DNA of 11,959 nt from contig USBG01000046.1 of NCBI GenBank assembly GCA_900552855.1, forward strand, positions 1 through 11,959, written 5' to 3'. A program made the position numbers and the translations under genes. This document shows positions 1 through 6,698 of the stretch, one piece after another. The notes under the pieces are model-generated. The model was not told the origin of the DNA and searched no databases. It saw only the letters and a list, made by a program, of their open reading frames with translations. The number at the start of each line of letters is the position of its first letter. Positions within the stretch are counted from its first letter, which is position 1. The DNA is from an uncultured Phascolarctobacterium sp. (GTDB taxonomy: Bacteria > Bacillota > Negativicutes > Acidaminococcales > Acidaminococcaceae).

Positions 1-142
1 GCTGGTAGCGCTCCCGGAAAACACGGTGAAAATAGCTGTTGTTCTCATAGCCCACCGCCGCGATGATATCGTTCACGGAAAGGGAGGTGTCACAGAGAAG
101 CTGAACCGCTTTGCTGAGCCTTTTTCTCTGGAGAAGCAGCAG
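1..142 (-). pseudogene. AraC-family regulator, C-terminal HTH fragment
   Basis: Reading the minus strand from about 142 leftwards gives a continuous frame whose middle reads LSKAVQLLCDTSLSVNDI and then AAVGYENNSYFHRVFRERY. This is the signature of the second helix-turn-helix of AraC/XylS regulators (a helix ending in LL, then the vGYen.SyFhrvFre recognition helix). Sensor domain and first HTH are missing, and the C-terminal tail runs off the left edge. No start codon or ribosome site of its own is visible. The frame overlaps the 3' end of the neighbouring zinc-finger/Clp_N gene, which stops at 90 in another frame. The fragment is visibly richer in G+C than the neighbouring genes. I infer a recombination junction or an assembly join near 125-150; the family call is firm, the reason for the truncation is not. 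Confidence 0.75.
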
Positions 143-821
143 TTTCGTTGCCTGCCAGAGTCTTTTGGTCCTCGTAATATTCATCCAGCAGCTTATCAAT
201 AATATCCTTATTCATCTCAAACTTATTTAAAACCTGAGATGCCATACCATCGCCTGCAGCCACCAGACCGTACAAAAGCTGCAAGCTGCCCACGTACTCC
301 TGATGGTACTTTTGGGCATTGTTGGCAGCCTCGGTCAGCACCATTTTAGCCCTGGGGCTATAGGTGGGCACACCCTGCTTTTTAGGACCCTTATCCAGCC
401 ACTTATCCAGCTCCTTAACCATCGCCGCCATATCAGTCAGCTGATACAAAAGATTGTGGGCCTCTGCCTCCTTATGCTGCAAAATCCCCCACAAAATATG
501 CTCGGTACCAATATTTTCGCAGCCACACTCCAAGGACTTAGTAGTAGCCAGCTCCAAAATCTTAGCCGCAGACTCAGAAAAGCCCTCCTTAGTAACCTTC
601 TTTTCAGACTTCAGCTCATCCTTGCCAAAAATAGACTCCAGCATCTTGCGAGCTGCATCGGGGCCCATATCAGCCCCCTCCAAGCCCTTAAAGGGATTGC
701 CCCCATTAGGCAGATAATCCTTAGCACACTCAGTACACAGCCATTTATCCACCTTTTTACCATTAACGATAGCCACCATATGAATGGAAGCCTTTCGCTG
801 TTTACAAATATCACAAAGCAT
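90..821 (-). CDS. Zinc-finger plus Clp_N domain protein (McsA-like or truncated ClpE/ClpC-like)
   Basis: The 243-residue product starts with a zinc-finger pair of CxxC motifs (C3/C6 and C29/C32), as in McsA and in the N-terminus of ClpE. A Clp_N domain follows at about 81-215, with both half-repeats visible (FSESAAKILELA...GTEHILWGIL and YSPRAKMVLTEA...GSLQLLYGLV). Clp_N normally docks substrates and adaptors on Clp unfoldases. McsA's second zinc finger and UVR segment are absent. No AAA+ module follows: the frame ends soon after Clp_N, where the sequence turns into an AraC fragment. It may be a stand-alone adaptor or the beginning of a ClpE/ClpC unfoldase cut at the join. The Shine-Dalgarno AGGAGG is formed by the last two codons of ctsR, so the two genes are translationally linked. 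The last 20 or so residues may not be native. Confidence 0.8.
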   Translation of the reverse strand: MLCDICKQRKASIHMVAIVNGKKVDKWLCTECAKDYLPNGGNPFKGLEGADMGPDAARKMLESIFGKDELKSEKKVTKEGFSESAAKILELATTKSLECGCENIGTEHILWGILQHKEAEAHNLLYQLTDMAAMVKELDKWLDKGPKKQGVPTYSPRAKMVLTEAANNAQKYHQEYVGSLQLLYGLVAAGDGMASQVLNKFEMNKDIIDKLLDEYYEDQKTLAGNETAASPEKKAQQSGSASL

Positions 822-826
822 TCAAT

Positions 827-1237
827 TTACCTCCTGCTAGCATGTCTAAGCTGGCCCAAGGCCTTTTGCAGCACAGCCATCTTCTTAGACTCATCAGCAT
901 CTATAATATCAAGCATAAATTTCAAAAGTATCTGTTCGCGGGGCGTAATCAAATGACGCTCCAAAAGACTATCCACCAGCTCCAAGGCTGTTGGCTCCTT
1001 GTCTTGATTTTGGGGCTCCACCCTCACAATACGCACAAAGCCGCCGCTGCCACGACGAGACTCCACAATAAAGCCACGCTCCGGCGTGAAGCGTGTGCTC
1101 AAAACATAGCTAATCTGCGAAGGAGCACAGGATAAACGCTCAGCCAGCTCATTGCGCTGCACCAAAAGACTGTCCTCTCTATCACGCAGCAATTCACCTA
1201 TAATAAAGTTTTCAATAGAATCTGCCAAATTACGCAT
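827..1237 (-). CDS. ctsR: CtsR, repressor of class III heat-shock genes
   Basis: CtsR is a dimeric winged-HTH repressor of clp and other protein-quality-control genes; it releases DNA on heat or protein stress. The 136-residue product is slightly shorter than the usual ~150. The N-terminal part has the MRNLADSIENFI start typical of CtsR, an HTH at about 25-47 (LVQRNELAERLSCAPSQISY), and the glycine-rich wing RRGSGGFVRI at 61-70. The wing arginine R62 corresponds to the residue used for heat sensing and DNA contact in characterised CtsR. The C-terminal helical part (about 85-130) matches the dimerisation domain. It is first in its operon and ends 5 nt before the zinc-finger/Clp_N gene. Its promoter carries CtsR-like repeats, which suggests autoregulation. 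Confidence 0.95.
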   Translation of the reverse strand: MRNLADSIENFIIGELLRDREDSLLVQRNELAERLSCAPSQISYVLSTRFTPERGFIVESRRGSGGFVRIVRVEPQNQDKEPTALELVDSLLERHLITPREQILLKFMLDIIDADESKKMAVLQKALGQLRHASRR

Positions 1238-1263
1238 AATAGTTCACCTACCTATAATCAAAA

Positions 1264-1280
1264 CCGCCACCAAAGGGCGG
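1264..1280 (-). other. Small stem-loop in the ctsR leader
   Basis: CCGCC at 1264-1268 pairs with GGCGG at 1276-1280 around a 7-nt loop. In the minus-strand transcript it lies between the ctsR promoter and start codon and is followed by only four U residues, so it is at best a weak attenuator. It may simply shield the leader. Confidence 0.35.
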
Positions 1281-1299
1281 AAAAATACTACTTTATTTT

Positions 1300-1328
1300 A
1301 TTATATTTGACTTTTCGACTTTAGGCAA
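1300..1328 (-). promoter_or_regulatory. ctsR promoter with CtsR-like direct-repeat operator
   Basis: Reading the minus strand, TTGCCT (1323-1328) and a perfect TATAAT (1300-1305) are separated by exactly 17 nt. The spacer contains AGTCGAA-A-AGTCAAA, two heptads like the CtsR half-site (R)GTCAAA. The published Bacillus CtsR box has heptads 3 nt apart; here the gap is 1 nt, a repeat period of 8. Position and half-site sequence fit autorepression by CtsR, but the spacing is non-canonical. Confidence 0.75.
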
Positions 1329-1383
1329 GTGAAAAAAATATGTCCTGATTATTCAGAAAATAGCTTAAAAAGCAAAATAAAGA

Positions 1384-1419
1384 ATAAAAAACTGCGTCAC
1401 AACAAAGCGTAACGCAGTT
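1384..1419 (-). terminator. Intrinsic terminator of the TPM-domain gene
   Basis: On the minus strand AACTGCGT (1412-1419) and ACGCAGTT (1390-1397) form an 8-bp stem with a 14-nt loop, followed at once by a T-rich tract (1384-1391). It lies just after the stop codon of the TPM frame. Confidence 0.8.
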
Positions 1420-1429
1420 ATAAGCATTA

Positions 1430-2167
1430 TTACCAGCTACGTGAGGAGCCGCCGCCACCGCCGCTGCCTCCGCCAAAGCCGCCGCCTCCGCGACCACCAC
1501 CGCCGCCACGCAGGAACATCATCAGCAGCAAACTGGTAAACATACCGCCTAAAAATACATTGTCAATAATCAAAAAGCCCACAACACCCAAAAGGTACAG
1601 CAAATTCCAGCCAGAGGACTGCTGCTGAGGCTTGCTTGTCTGCACACCAGTCAGCTCCACACCCTCGGCCTTAGCAATAGTGCCTGCAGTAGCAGCATAG
1701 CCCTGCAAAATACCCTTGCTATAATCTTCCTGCGTGAAAGAAGGAAGCAGCTAACGGTCCTGAATACGACCAGTCAGGCCGTCAGGCAACACGCCCTCCA
1801 AGCCATAGCCCACCTCAATGCGGGACTTGCGGTCCTTAGCCGCAATCAAAATCAGCACACCGTTATCCTTACCCTTTTGGCCAATACCCCAAGTACGCAA
1901 AACCTCTAAGGAATAATCCTCCAGGGACTCGCCCTCTAAGGAAGGAATAGTCAGCACCGCCACCTGGGCCGACGTTTTACTATCCAGCTCCTGACCCAGC
2001 TGCTGCATCAAACGCTCATCACTATCGCGGATAATGCCTGCATAGTCCTGCACATACACGCCAGTACCTGCCGCAGGCTTGGGCGGAACAGCAGGAGCAG
2101 CATCTGCACACACAGCAAACACCGTCTGCACTAGCAGCATCAGTAAAATTAACCAACGTTTCATCAT
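1430..2167 (-). pseudogene. TPM-domain membrane protein (YgcG-like) interrupted by an amber codon
   Basis: The upstream part (1751-2167, 138 residues) has a signal peptide (MMKRWLILLMLL...ADA) and a TPM domain with the typical VYVQDYAGII and VGYGLEGVLPDGLTGRIQD segments. A TAG at 1751-1753 stops it. The same frame continues without further stops as LLPSFTQEDYSKGILQGYA..., then a hydrophobic segment (about LLYLLGVVGFLIIDNVFLGG) and a glycine-rich RGGGGFGGG tail ending at 1430, as in full-length family members. Joined, they give about 245 residues, the normal size. The stop sits where homologues usually carry tyrosine (RY.LP), so one TAT or TAC to TAG change explains it. TAG is also the stop of nrdG here, so general recoding is unlikely. 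The start has GGAG five nt upstream. TPM proteins often accompany LemA; their exact role is not settled. Confidence 0.85.
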
Positions 2168-2325
2168 AAATACGCTCCGTTATCAATATCATCAAAGCAG
2201 CCTTCTGTTACTTATGCACCTATCAAGGCACCAAAACCACTGCTTTGGCAAAAATAGCGTCAACAGCACAAGTGCTGCAAGCCTCAATCTCTCCACAGCA
2301 AGATACGTGTCAACTACTATCCTCT

Positions 2326-2363
2326 AAAACAAAAGGCCGGCAAGGCCATTAGGGCCGCCGGCC
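2326..2363 (-). terminator. Intrinsic terminator after lemA
   Basis: On the minus strand GGCCGGC (2357-2363) pairs with GCCGGCC (2335-2341), with an inner GGCC/GGCC pairing, followed by TTTTGTTTT (2326-2334). It lies 16 nt beyond the lemA stop and separates lemA from the TPM gene. I see no clear promoter for the TPM gene in 2168-2325, so the TPM gene may depend on read-through. Confidence 0.85.
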
Positions 2364-2378
2364 AAAGCATACAGCTTA

Positions 2379-2933
2379 TTAGAATTTAACAGTAGGAACC
2401 TTTTGAGCAGCCTCGTCAGCCTTAAAGTAATCTCTAGCGGTGAAGCCAAAAGCACCTGCATATAAGGAAGCGGGCAAGGATTTAATCTTAGCATTGTAGT
2501 CTTGCACTGCAGTGTTATAATCCTTACGAGCCACAGCAATACGATTCTCAGTACCAGCCAGCTCATCCTGCAGCTGAGTAAAGTTGGTATTAGCCTTCAG
2601 GTCAGGATATTTTTCGGCAACCATCAGCAAACGGCCCAGTGCGCTGCTCAGCTCGCCATTAGCCTTGCTAGCCTCCGCAACGGTGGACGCACCGCCCAGC
2701 TTAGCTCTAGCATCAGCCACATCCTTAAACACCTGGGACTCATGCGCTGCATAGCCCTTAACGGTATTAACAAGGTTAGGAATTAAATCGTTACGGCGTT
2801 GCAGCTGGTTTTCAACCTGCGCCCACTTACCGGTAACGTTCTCGTTCATAGAAACAAGGCCATTATAGCTGCTGAAAATCATGCCAACAACAATCACAAT
2901 GGCTGCAATAACGCCAATCAAAGTCTTATTCAT
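2379..2933 (-). CDS. lemA: LemA family membrane-anchored protein
   Basis: The 184-residue product has one N-terminal membrane segment (about residues 5-22, GVIAAIVIVVGMIF) and then an all-helical extracytoplasmic domain. Family hallmarks are present: the WAQVENQLQRRNDLIPNLVNTVKGYA stretch (about 37-62), the ADARAKLGG region, YPDLKAN, and the NRIAVARKDYNTAVQDYN helix near the end, finishing with the usual F.A.DYF...E.A...P.V.F tail. Length is normal for LemA. The family's molecular function is not established; it often travels with TPM-domain proteins, as here, and is linked to envelope function. The start ATG has GGAGG 10 nt upstream. A separate promoter with a palindrome and GTCAAA repeats lies upstream, and a terminator downstream. 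Confidence 0.95.
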   Translation of the reverse strand: MNKTLIGVIAAIVIVVGMIFSSYNGLVSMNENVTGKWAQVENQLQRRNDLIPNLVNTVKGYAAHESQVFKDVADARAKLGGASTVAEASKANGELSSALGRLLMVAEKYPDLKANTNFTQLQDELAGTENRIAVARKDYNTAVQDYNAKIKSLPASLYAGAFGFTARDYFKADEAAQKVPTVKF

Positions 2934-3001
2934 AATACATTTTCCTCCAGTTGACTTACGTCTAAATGAATATTTCTCAATTAATGAGTGATGTTACTAG
3001 T

Positions 3002-3031
3002 ATTTTACTTGATACAAAGCAGCTTTGTCAA
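3002..3031 (-). promoter_or_regulatory. lemA promoter with 15-bp palindromic operator
   Basis: On the minus strand TTGACA (3026-3031) and TAAAAT (3002-3007) are 18 nt apart. A perfect palindrome with a single central base, ACAAAGC-A-GCTTTGT, occupies 3014-3028, inside the spacer and touching the -35. This placement is typical of a repressor operator; the regulator is not identifiable from the window. Confidence 0.65.
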
Positions 3032-3047
3032 ATGTCAAAAAGTCAAA
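3026..3047. promoter_or_regulatory. GTCAAA direct repeats upstream of lemA (CtsR-like)
   Basis: Three heptads, TGTCAAA (3026-3032), TGTCAAA (3033-3039) and AGTCAAA (3041-3047), are read on the plus strand. The last two have the same 8-nt period as the pair inside the ctsR promoter, and the 15-nt units differ at only two positions. The site overlaps and lies just upstream of the lemA -35, so CtsR control of lemA is possible but unproven. Confidence 0.45.
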
Positions 3048-3286
3048 AAACGTACACTTTTGCAAACAATTTGTGAAATCGTGAAAAAAGGAGGGGTTAT
3101 TCCTTTATTTCTAAACCATTTTCCTGTGCAATAAATAGGTACGTGGTCATTGACGTATTGCAAAAAATTCTTTACCAAGGTCGTAACATTGCCTCTATGT
3201 CCCAATGTATTTAAAAACATAACTGTAACTTCATTTTCAAGCACTAAATTAAAATCTTCCGTACATCTGCTCTTAAATTCATACAA
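3035..3286 (-). CDS. Small hypothetical protein, 83 residues
   Basis: The frame opens 6 nt after the stop of the 79-residue gene and could be the last member of the small-gene operon. I recognise no family. The product has an acidic, polar N-terminus (MYEFKSRCTEDFNLVLENE), then FLNTLGHRGNVTTLVKNFLQ and YVNDHVPIYCTGKWFRNKG, and a hydrophobic C-terminus. No good ribosome site precedes the ATG (only TTGAAG about 8 nt upstream). Its end overlaps the GTCAAA repeats upstream of lemA. It may be genuine with coupled translation, or a chance or decayed frame. No terminator is seen after it. Confidence 0.4.
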   Translation of the reverse strand: MYEFKSRCTEDFNLVLENEVTVMFLNTLGHRGNVTTLVKNFLQYVNDHVPIYCTGKWFRNKGITPPFFTISQIVCKSVRFLTF

Positions 3287-3292
3287 ATAACT

Positions 3293-3532
3293 TCAATCAA
3301 TATAATCTTCTAGCACATCATATTCATCAACGAAAAATGTCTTTGCTTCGCCAAAAAGATAATCATAAATCTCGTAATTTATCTCTGGTCCAGTGCTTGT
3401 CATTGCCTTGTTGACGTAAGAAACTTTAGCAGTATGAATCTTGCCATCATCATTACAAAACCAAGAAACAGTATCGCCAACAGAGTATTTTGAAAGAATA
3501 CTTCCATTAGATTCTATAGTATAATTCACCAT
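3293..3532 (-). CDS. Small hypothetical protein, possible SH3-like beta barrel
   Basis: The 79-residue acidic product has alternating hydrophobic and polar stretches (SVGDTVSWFCNDDGKIHTAK, then VSYVNKA...INYEIYDY...AKTFFVDEYDVL). These resemble small SH3/KOW-like barrels, where a 'GD.V.w...dGKi..akV' strand pair is followed by 'yeI.D....fVdE.dvl'. This fold is inferred from pattern only; no function is known to me. The start is well supported: GGGAG lies 5 nt upstream of the ATG. The gene follows a 28-residue peptide gene with an 11-nt gap that contains this ribosome site, so both are probably co-translated from the promoter at 3756-3784. Confidence 0.75.
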   Translation of the reverse strand: MVNYTIESNGSILSKYSVGDTVSWFCNDDGKIHTAKVSYVNKAMTSTGPEINYEIYDYLFGEAKTFFVDEYDVLEDYID

Positions 3533-3543
3533 TTTTACTCCCT

Positions 3544-3630
3544 TTATTCCTGTGCTGCTTCAAGCCATGCCTTTTTAGCATCCAACGCACTAGCAATTGC
3601 ACTCTCTACGGTCTCTCCACTTTTATTCAT
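3544..3630 (-). CDS. 28-residue peptide gene
   Basis: A short frame begins MNKSGETVESAIASALDAKK and ends with WLEAAQE and TAA. GAGGAG lies 10 nt before its ATG, and the stop is 11 nt before the next gene, which has its own GGGAG. The peptide would form an amphipathic, alanine-rich helix with one tryptophan and no membrane segment. It is the first coding unit after the terminator at 3663-3700, so it is expressed only on read-through or from an unseen promoter. It could be a leader peptide or a small effector; I recognise no family. Confidence 0.6.
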   Translation of the reverse strand: MNKSGETVESAIASALDAKKAWLEAAQE

Positions 3631-3662
3631 AGTTTATGTTCTCCTCACTCATTATCTTCAAT

Positions 3663-3700
3663 AAAAAAGGCGCCCTAGCCGAAAGCTCGACTAAGGCGCC
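3663..3700 (-). terminator. Strong intrinsic terminator, 14-bp stem
   Basis: GGCGCC at each end plus further pairing (UUAG/CUAG with one U-G pair, then UCGA/UCGG with one U-G pair) gives a continuous 14-bp stem with a GCUU loop, then T6 on the minus strand (3663-3668). It ends the candidate RNA and would also stop transcripts coming from the helicase gene. Confidence 0.9.
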
Positions 3701-3749
3701 ACTGGTCTAACTAACCAGGCAAGATACCCTAAAAGAATATCATGCAACT
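3663..3749 (-). ncRNA. Candidate three-hairpin small RNA or attenuated leader
   Basis: A strong promoter (3756-3784) should start transcription near 3749. The roughly 87-nt transcript would fold into hairpin 1 at 3723-3741 (7 bp with two wobble pairs and a UUUUA loop), hairpin 2 at 3702-3718 (CUGGU/ACCAG with a 7-nt loop) and a 14-bp terminator stem at 3669-3700 followed by six U. It contains no open frame with a ribosome site. It may be a stand-alone sRNA, or a regulated leader of the 28- and 79-residue genes that begin 32 nt later. I do not recognise a known riboswitch class. Confidence 0.6.
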
Positions 3750-3755
3750 AAGGTT

Positions 3756-3784
3756 ATTATAGCATAAACACATTCATATTTCAA
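3756..3784 (-). promoter_or_regulatory. Strong extended -10 promoter
   Basis: On the minus strand TTGAAA (3779-3784), a 17-nt spacer and a perfect TATAAT (3756-3761), with an extended -10 TGC just before it (3762-3764). It lies between the helicase stop and the hairpin RNA, so its product is that RNA and, on read-through, the small genes. Confidence 0.8.
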
Positions 3785-3798
3785 ACATATTTTTGTTT

Positions 3799-6693
3799 TT
3801 ATTTTTCATCCTCAAAGTAGCTATAAATCTTATCGTTGACTACCTGTTGCATATCGTAAAGCACATTAACAATTGACAGCTTTTTACCGTCCTTACCATC
3901 AATGGTTGTTTGAATACATTTATGTGTATCAACATCTCCCATATAGTAGAAATCTGTACCTTCACCATCGCTCTTTTTAACAAATAACAGCTTACGTACA
4001 TCATCACGCTGAATTGCCTCTACCTCTGCAGATTCTAAGGTTACCTTGTTTCTGGTCATCCAACTAAACATGCTTCTGCTTATAAAACGGTCCTCATATT
4101 TAGTGCTTACGCTAATATCATCTTGCTTGTTGTAGGTAACAAACATAGGACAGGTATCATATTTTACACGATAACCAAATATAGTAGCACTTTCGTCTTT
4201 TTCCCAGTTTAAAATTCGGCAAACATCCTTACGAGAATAGTTTTCGTACAGCTTTAAACCGCCAAAATAAGTTTTCTTATCATAGGTTTCCATAAAGCTA
4301 TATTCAGCATAATCCAAGGCGTCCTTAAAATATACTAAAAACTCCTCGTTTTCCAACAGTGCAGAAAACTCTTTTGTAAGGCTAATGTTACCTTGATTCT
4401 CGGAAACTAATTCAATGTTACCATATTTATTAACATCTGCAATTTTGAAGAAGCCCATCTTTAGAACATTTATTGCGCCAATAATACTCTTTACATTGAC
4501 CTCCAAATCATATTTTTGCAGCATATCAGATATTACATCTAAGAAGCTTATGCTTGACTTATGCAATAATTCCTTAAGGATAAACACTTCCTCCAGTCGC
4601 TTACCATTAGCAACCTCTAAGCCAATGAATTTTAAAAGCCTTTGGTGTAAATCGTTCATTGTAGATTCTGCTAAATCCACATGCTGTTTGAAATGGAAAT
4701 AGGAACCATCCTTCAATACAAACAGATACGGGTCTTTATCACCTAATCGCACAAAATCCATCATCATTGGCACTCTGCCAAGCTGCATTTTTACAAGCTC
4801 ATAGGATTTTTTATACTCTCTGAATTGAGCTATTTTACCATTGTTCAGAGCTTCAAAAATACGCTTCTGAGAAACATCATCAAAGTAAACAGTAGACGCG
4901 CCGGGAATATGATTATTATGCATCTCTCTGCGTACTTTTTCCTTGTTATAGCTTCGATTGCCAAATAACGCTATAGGAAGTAGATAGTTGTTGCCATAAT
5001 TGCCAATAAAATCAATTACCTCAAGATAACGTTTGCCCTGACTCTTACGCAAACCACGACCAAGCTGTTGTACAAAAATAATAGCGGATTCTGTGGGACG
5101 TAAAAGAATTATTTGATTTATGCAAGGAATATCAATACCTTCATTAAAGATATCGACAGTAAAAATATAGTCAAGCTGATCATTCACTGGCAACTCATCA
5201 CTTTCCAAACGTTCAATAGCTTTAGAGCGTTCTTCTTCAGAGGAAGCACTAGTCAAAGCAATTGCCTTTTTACCGTACTCACAAAATTTTTCAGCAAGCG
5301 CTTTTGCTTCATCAATTTTGCTACAAAATACGAGGCCCTTAACTCTACCTTCGTCACAACCATAAAAATCAGCGTACTTTAAGATATGCTTTACTCGTTC
5401 TTCGCTAACAAGTAATCTAAAATCGCTCAGCTCGTCAATTACTTTGCCATCAACCATCAACTCACTAATACCATGATAATGGAATGGAACCAGCATATTT
5501 TCGGACAAGGCCTGATTTAATCTAATTTCGTAGGCAATATTATAATCAAACATTTTGAAGATATCGCCATCGTCAGTACGTTCAGGAGTAGCTGTCATAC
5601 CAAGTAAAAACTTTGGCTTAAAATAATCAAGAACCTTTTGGTAAGTTTTGGCACCAGCTCTGTGCACCTCGTCCACAACAATATAGTCAAAATGGTCTGG
5701 TGCAAACATATGCAAGTTCTCGTCTTTACATAATGTCTGAATAGTGGAGAAAAGATAATCCTGATCAATCTCCTTCCTACTACCAGAAAAAATACCCGTC
5801 TTAATATCCTTATCAATAATCTTTTCATAGCTTTCCTTTGCAGTACGTGCAATAAGATTTCTATGAACAATAAACAAAAAGCGCTTAGGTCTAGCTATTT
5901 TTACATCAAAAGCAGATAAAAAGGTTTTACCAGTACCAGTTGCAGAAATAAGTAACGCCTTATCCTTACCTTCTTCACGCAATTCCTTTAAGGACTTTAA
6001 AGCCTCTGCCTGCATTTTATTAGGATTTATCTTGTATAGGTCAATAATACGATTTCGCTGACCTATACGACTACTTCTAGCCTCTTTATAGATTGCTTCG
6101 TATGAATCAATCCAGTCATCATCAACAACTGTTGCATCATCCCACGCTTTTTCAAGCTCCTCCTGCATCTGCTTAACTAATGCACCATTTTCCAAAGAAG
6201 AAAGCTGAACATTCCATTCTCTATTAACAGTTAAAGCAGTCTGAGTAAGGTTGCTACTACCAATAATCAAATTATAGCTATCCTCTGTTTGCTTTTCCTC
6301 ATCTGCTACCTTATGAAATAAATAGCCTTTAGCATGGAAATTATAATCAGCTGTAATGATTTTTAATTCTAGATTAGGAAACTGCAATAGTCTGCGTAAT
6401 GCTCTAGGCTCTGTAAAATTCTGATATTGAGAAGCTAGAATTTTACCCTTGATATTTCTTTCCTTAAGCTCATTCAAAATATCAATCATACAAGCTACAC
6501 CGCTATTAGTAACAAACGCCACAGAAAAGAAGAATTCATCACAATTCTTCATTTGGTAAAGCAAAGTTTCCAAAACCTTAACCTTTTTTTCTGAGTTATT
6601 AGTTAAAATTTTAGGTAAAAAACGCTCGTCCTTATCAATATTATAATCAATAAAGCCCGCTTCTAAGCAAATTGCTAATTCTTCTCTATTCAC
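3799..6693 (-). CDS. PLD-nuclease / DEAD-helicase / DUF3427 protein
   Basis: This 964-residue cytoplasmic protein has three parts. Residues about 20-200 are a phospholipase D-like domain with the catalytic HxK (H120, K122) and a downstream N147 in IIGSSNLTQTA, as in PLD-type nucleases. Residues about 220-560 are a superfamily 2 helicase: Walker A ATGTGKT (251-257), DEVH (341-344), TATP (367-370), NEGIDIP (517-523) and QQLGRGLR (542-549), so ATPase and nucleic-acid motor motifs look intact. About 640-955 match the DUF3427 C-terminus. Family members are seen in defence islands and may act in anti-phage restriction or DNA repair; the substrate is inferred. The start is GTG at 6693, with AGAGG 10 nt upstream overlapping the end of the NUDIX gene, from which it is separated by 5 nt. 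One long intact frame suggests selection. Confidence 0.9.
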   Translation of the reverse strand: MNREELAICLEAGFIDYNIDKDERFLPKILTNNSEKKVKVLETLLYQMKNCDEFFFSVAFVTNSGVACMIDILNELKERNIKGKILASQYQNFTEPRALRRLLQFPNLELKIITADYNFHAKGYLFHKVADEEKQTEDSYNLIIGSSNLTQTALTVNREWNVQLSSLENGALVKQMQEELEKAWDDATVVDDDWIDSYEAIYKEARSSRIGQRNRIIDLYKINPNKMQAEALKSLKELREEGKDKALLISATGTGKTFLSAFDVKIARPKRFLFIVHRNLIARTAKESYEKIIDKDIKTGIFSGSRKEIDQDYLFSTIQTLCKDENLHMFAPDHFDYIVVDEVHRAGAKTYQKVLDYFKPKFLLGMTATPERTDDGDIFKMFDYNIAYEIRLNQALSENMLVPFHYHGISELMVDGKVIDELSDFRLLVSEERVKHILKYADFYGCDEGRVKGLVFCSKIDEAKALAEKFCEYGKKAIALTSASSEEERSKAIERLESDELPVNDQLDYIFTVDIFNEGIDIPCINQIILLRPTESAIIFVQQLGRGLRKSQGKRYLEVIDFIGNYGNNYLLPIALFGNRSYNKEKVRREMHNNHIPGASTVYFDDVSQKRIFEALNNGKIAQFREYKKSYELVKMQLGRVPMMMDFVRLGDKDPYLFVLKDGSYFHFKQHVDLAESTMNDLHQRLLKFIGLEVANGKRLEEVFILKELLHKSSISFLDVISDMLQKYDLEVNVKSIIGAINVLKMGFFKIADVNKYGNIELVSENQGNISLTKEFSALLENEEFLVYFKDALDYAEYSFMETYDKKTYFGGLKLYENYSRKDVCRILNWEKDESATIFGYRVKYDTCPMFVTYNKQDDISVSTKYEDRFISRSMFSWMTRNKVTLESAEVEAIQRDDVRKLLFVKKSDGEGTDFYYMGDVDTHKCIQTTIDGKDGKKLSIVNVLYDMQQVVNDKIYSYFEDEK

Positions 6694-6698
6694 AGCAA

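Noticed and set aside
303..956. Long plus-strand frame of 217 codons opposite the Clp_N and ctsR genes
   Set aside because: It is antisense to two clearly recognisable genes, has no ribosome site and spans their junction; a shadow frame.
1430..2167. TAG recoded as an amino acid (for example pyrrolysine) in the TPM gene
   Set aside because: nrdG in the same window ends with TAG, and the stop falls at a usually aromatic position; a point mutation is simpler. No recoding signal was seen.
2264..2277. 14-bp palindrome CAGCAC-AA-GTGCTG upstream of the TPM gene
   Set aside because: No promoter elements can be placed around it; 14 bp alone is weak evidence for an operator.
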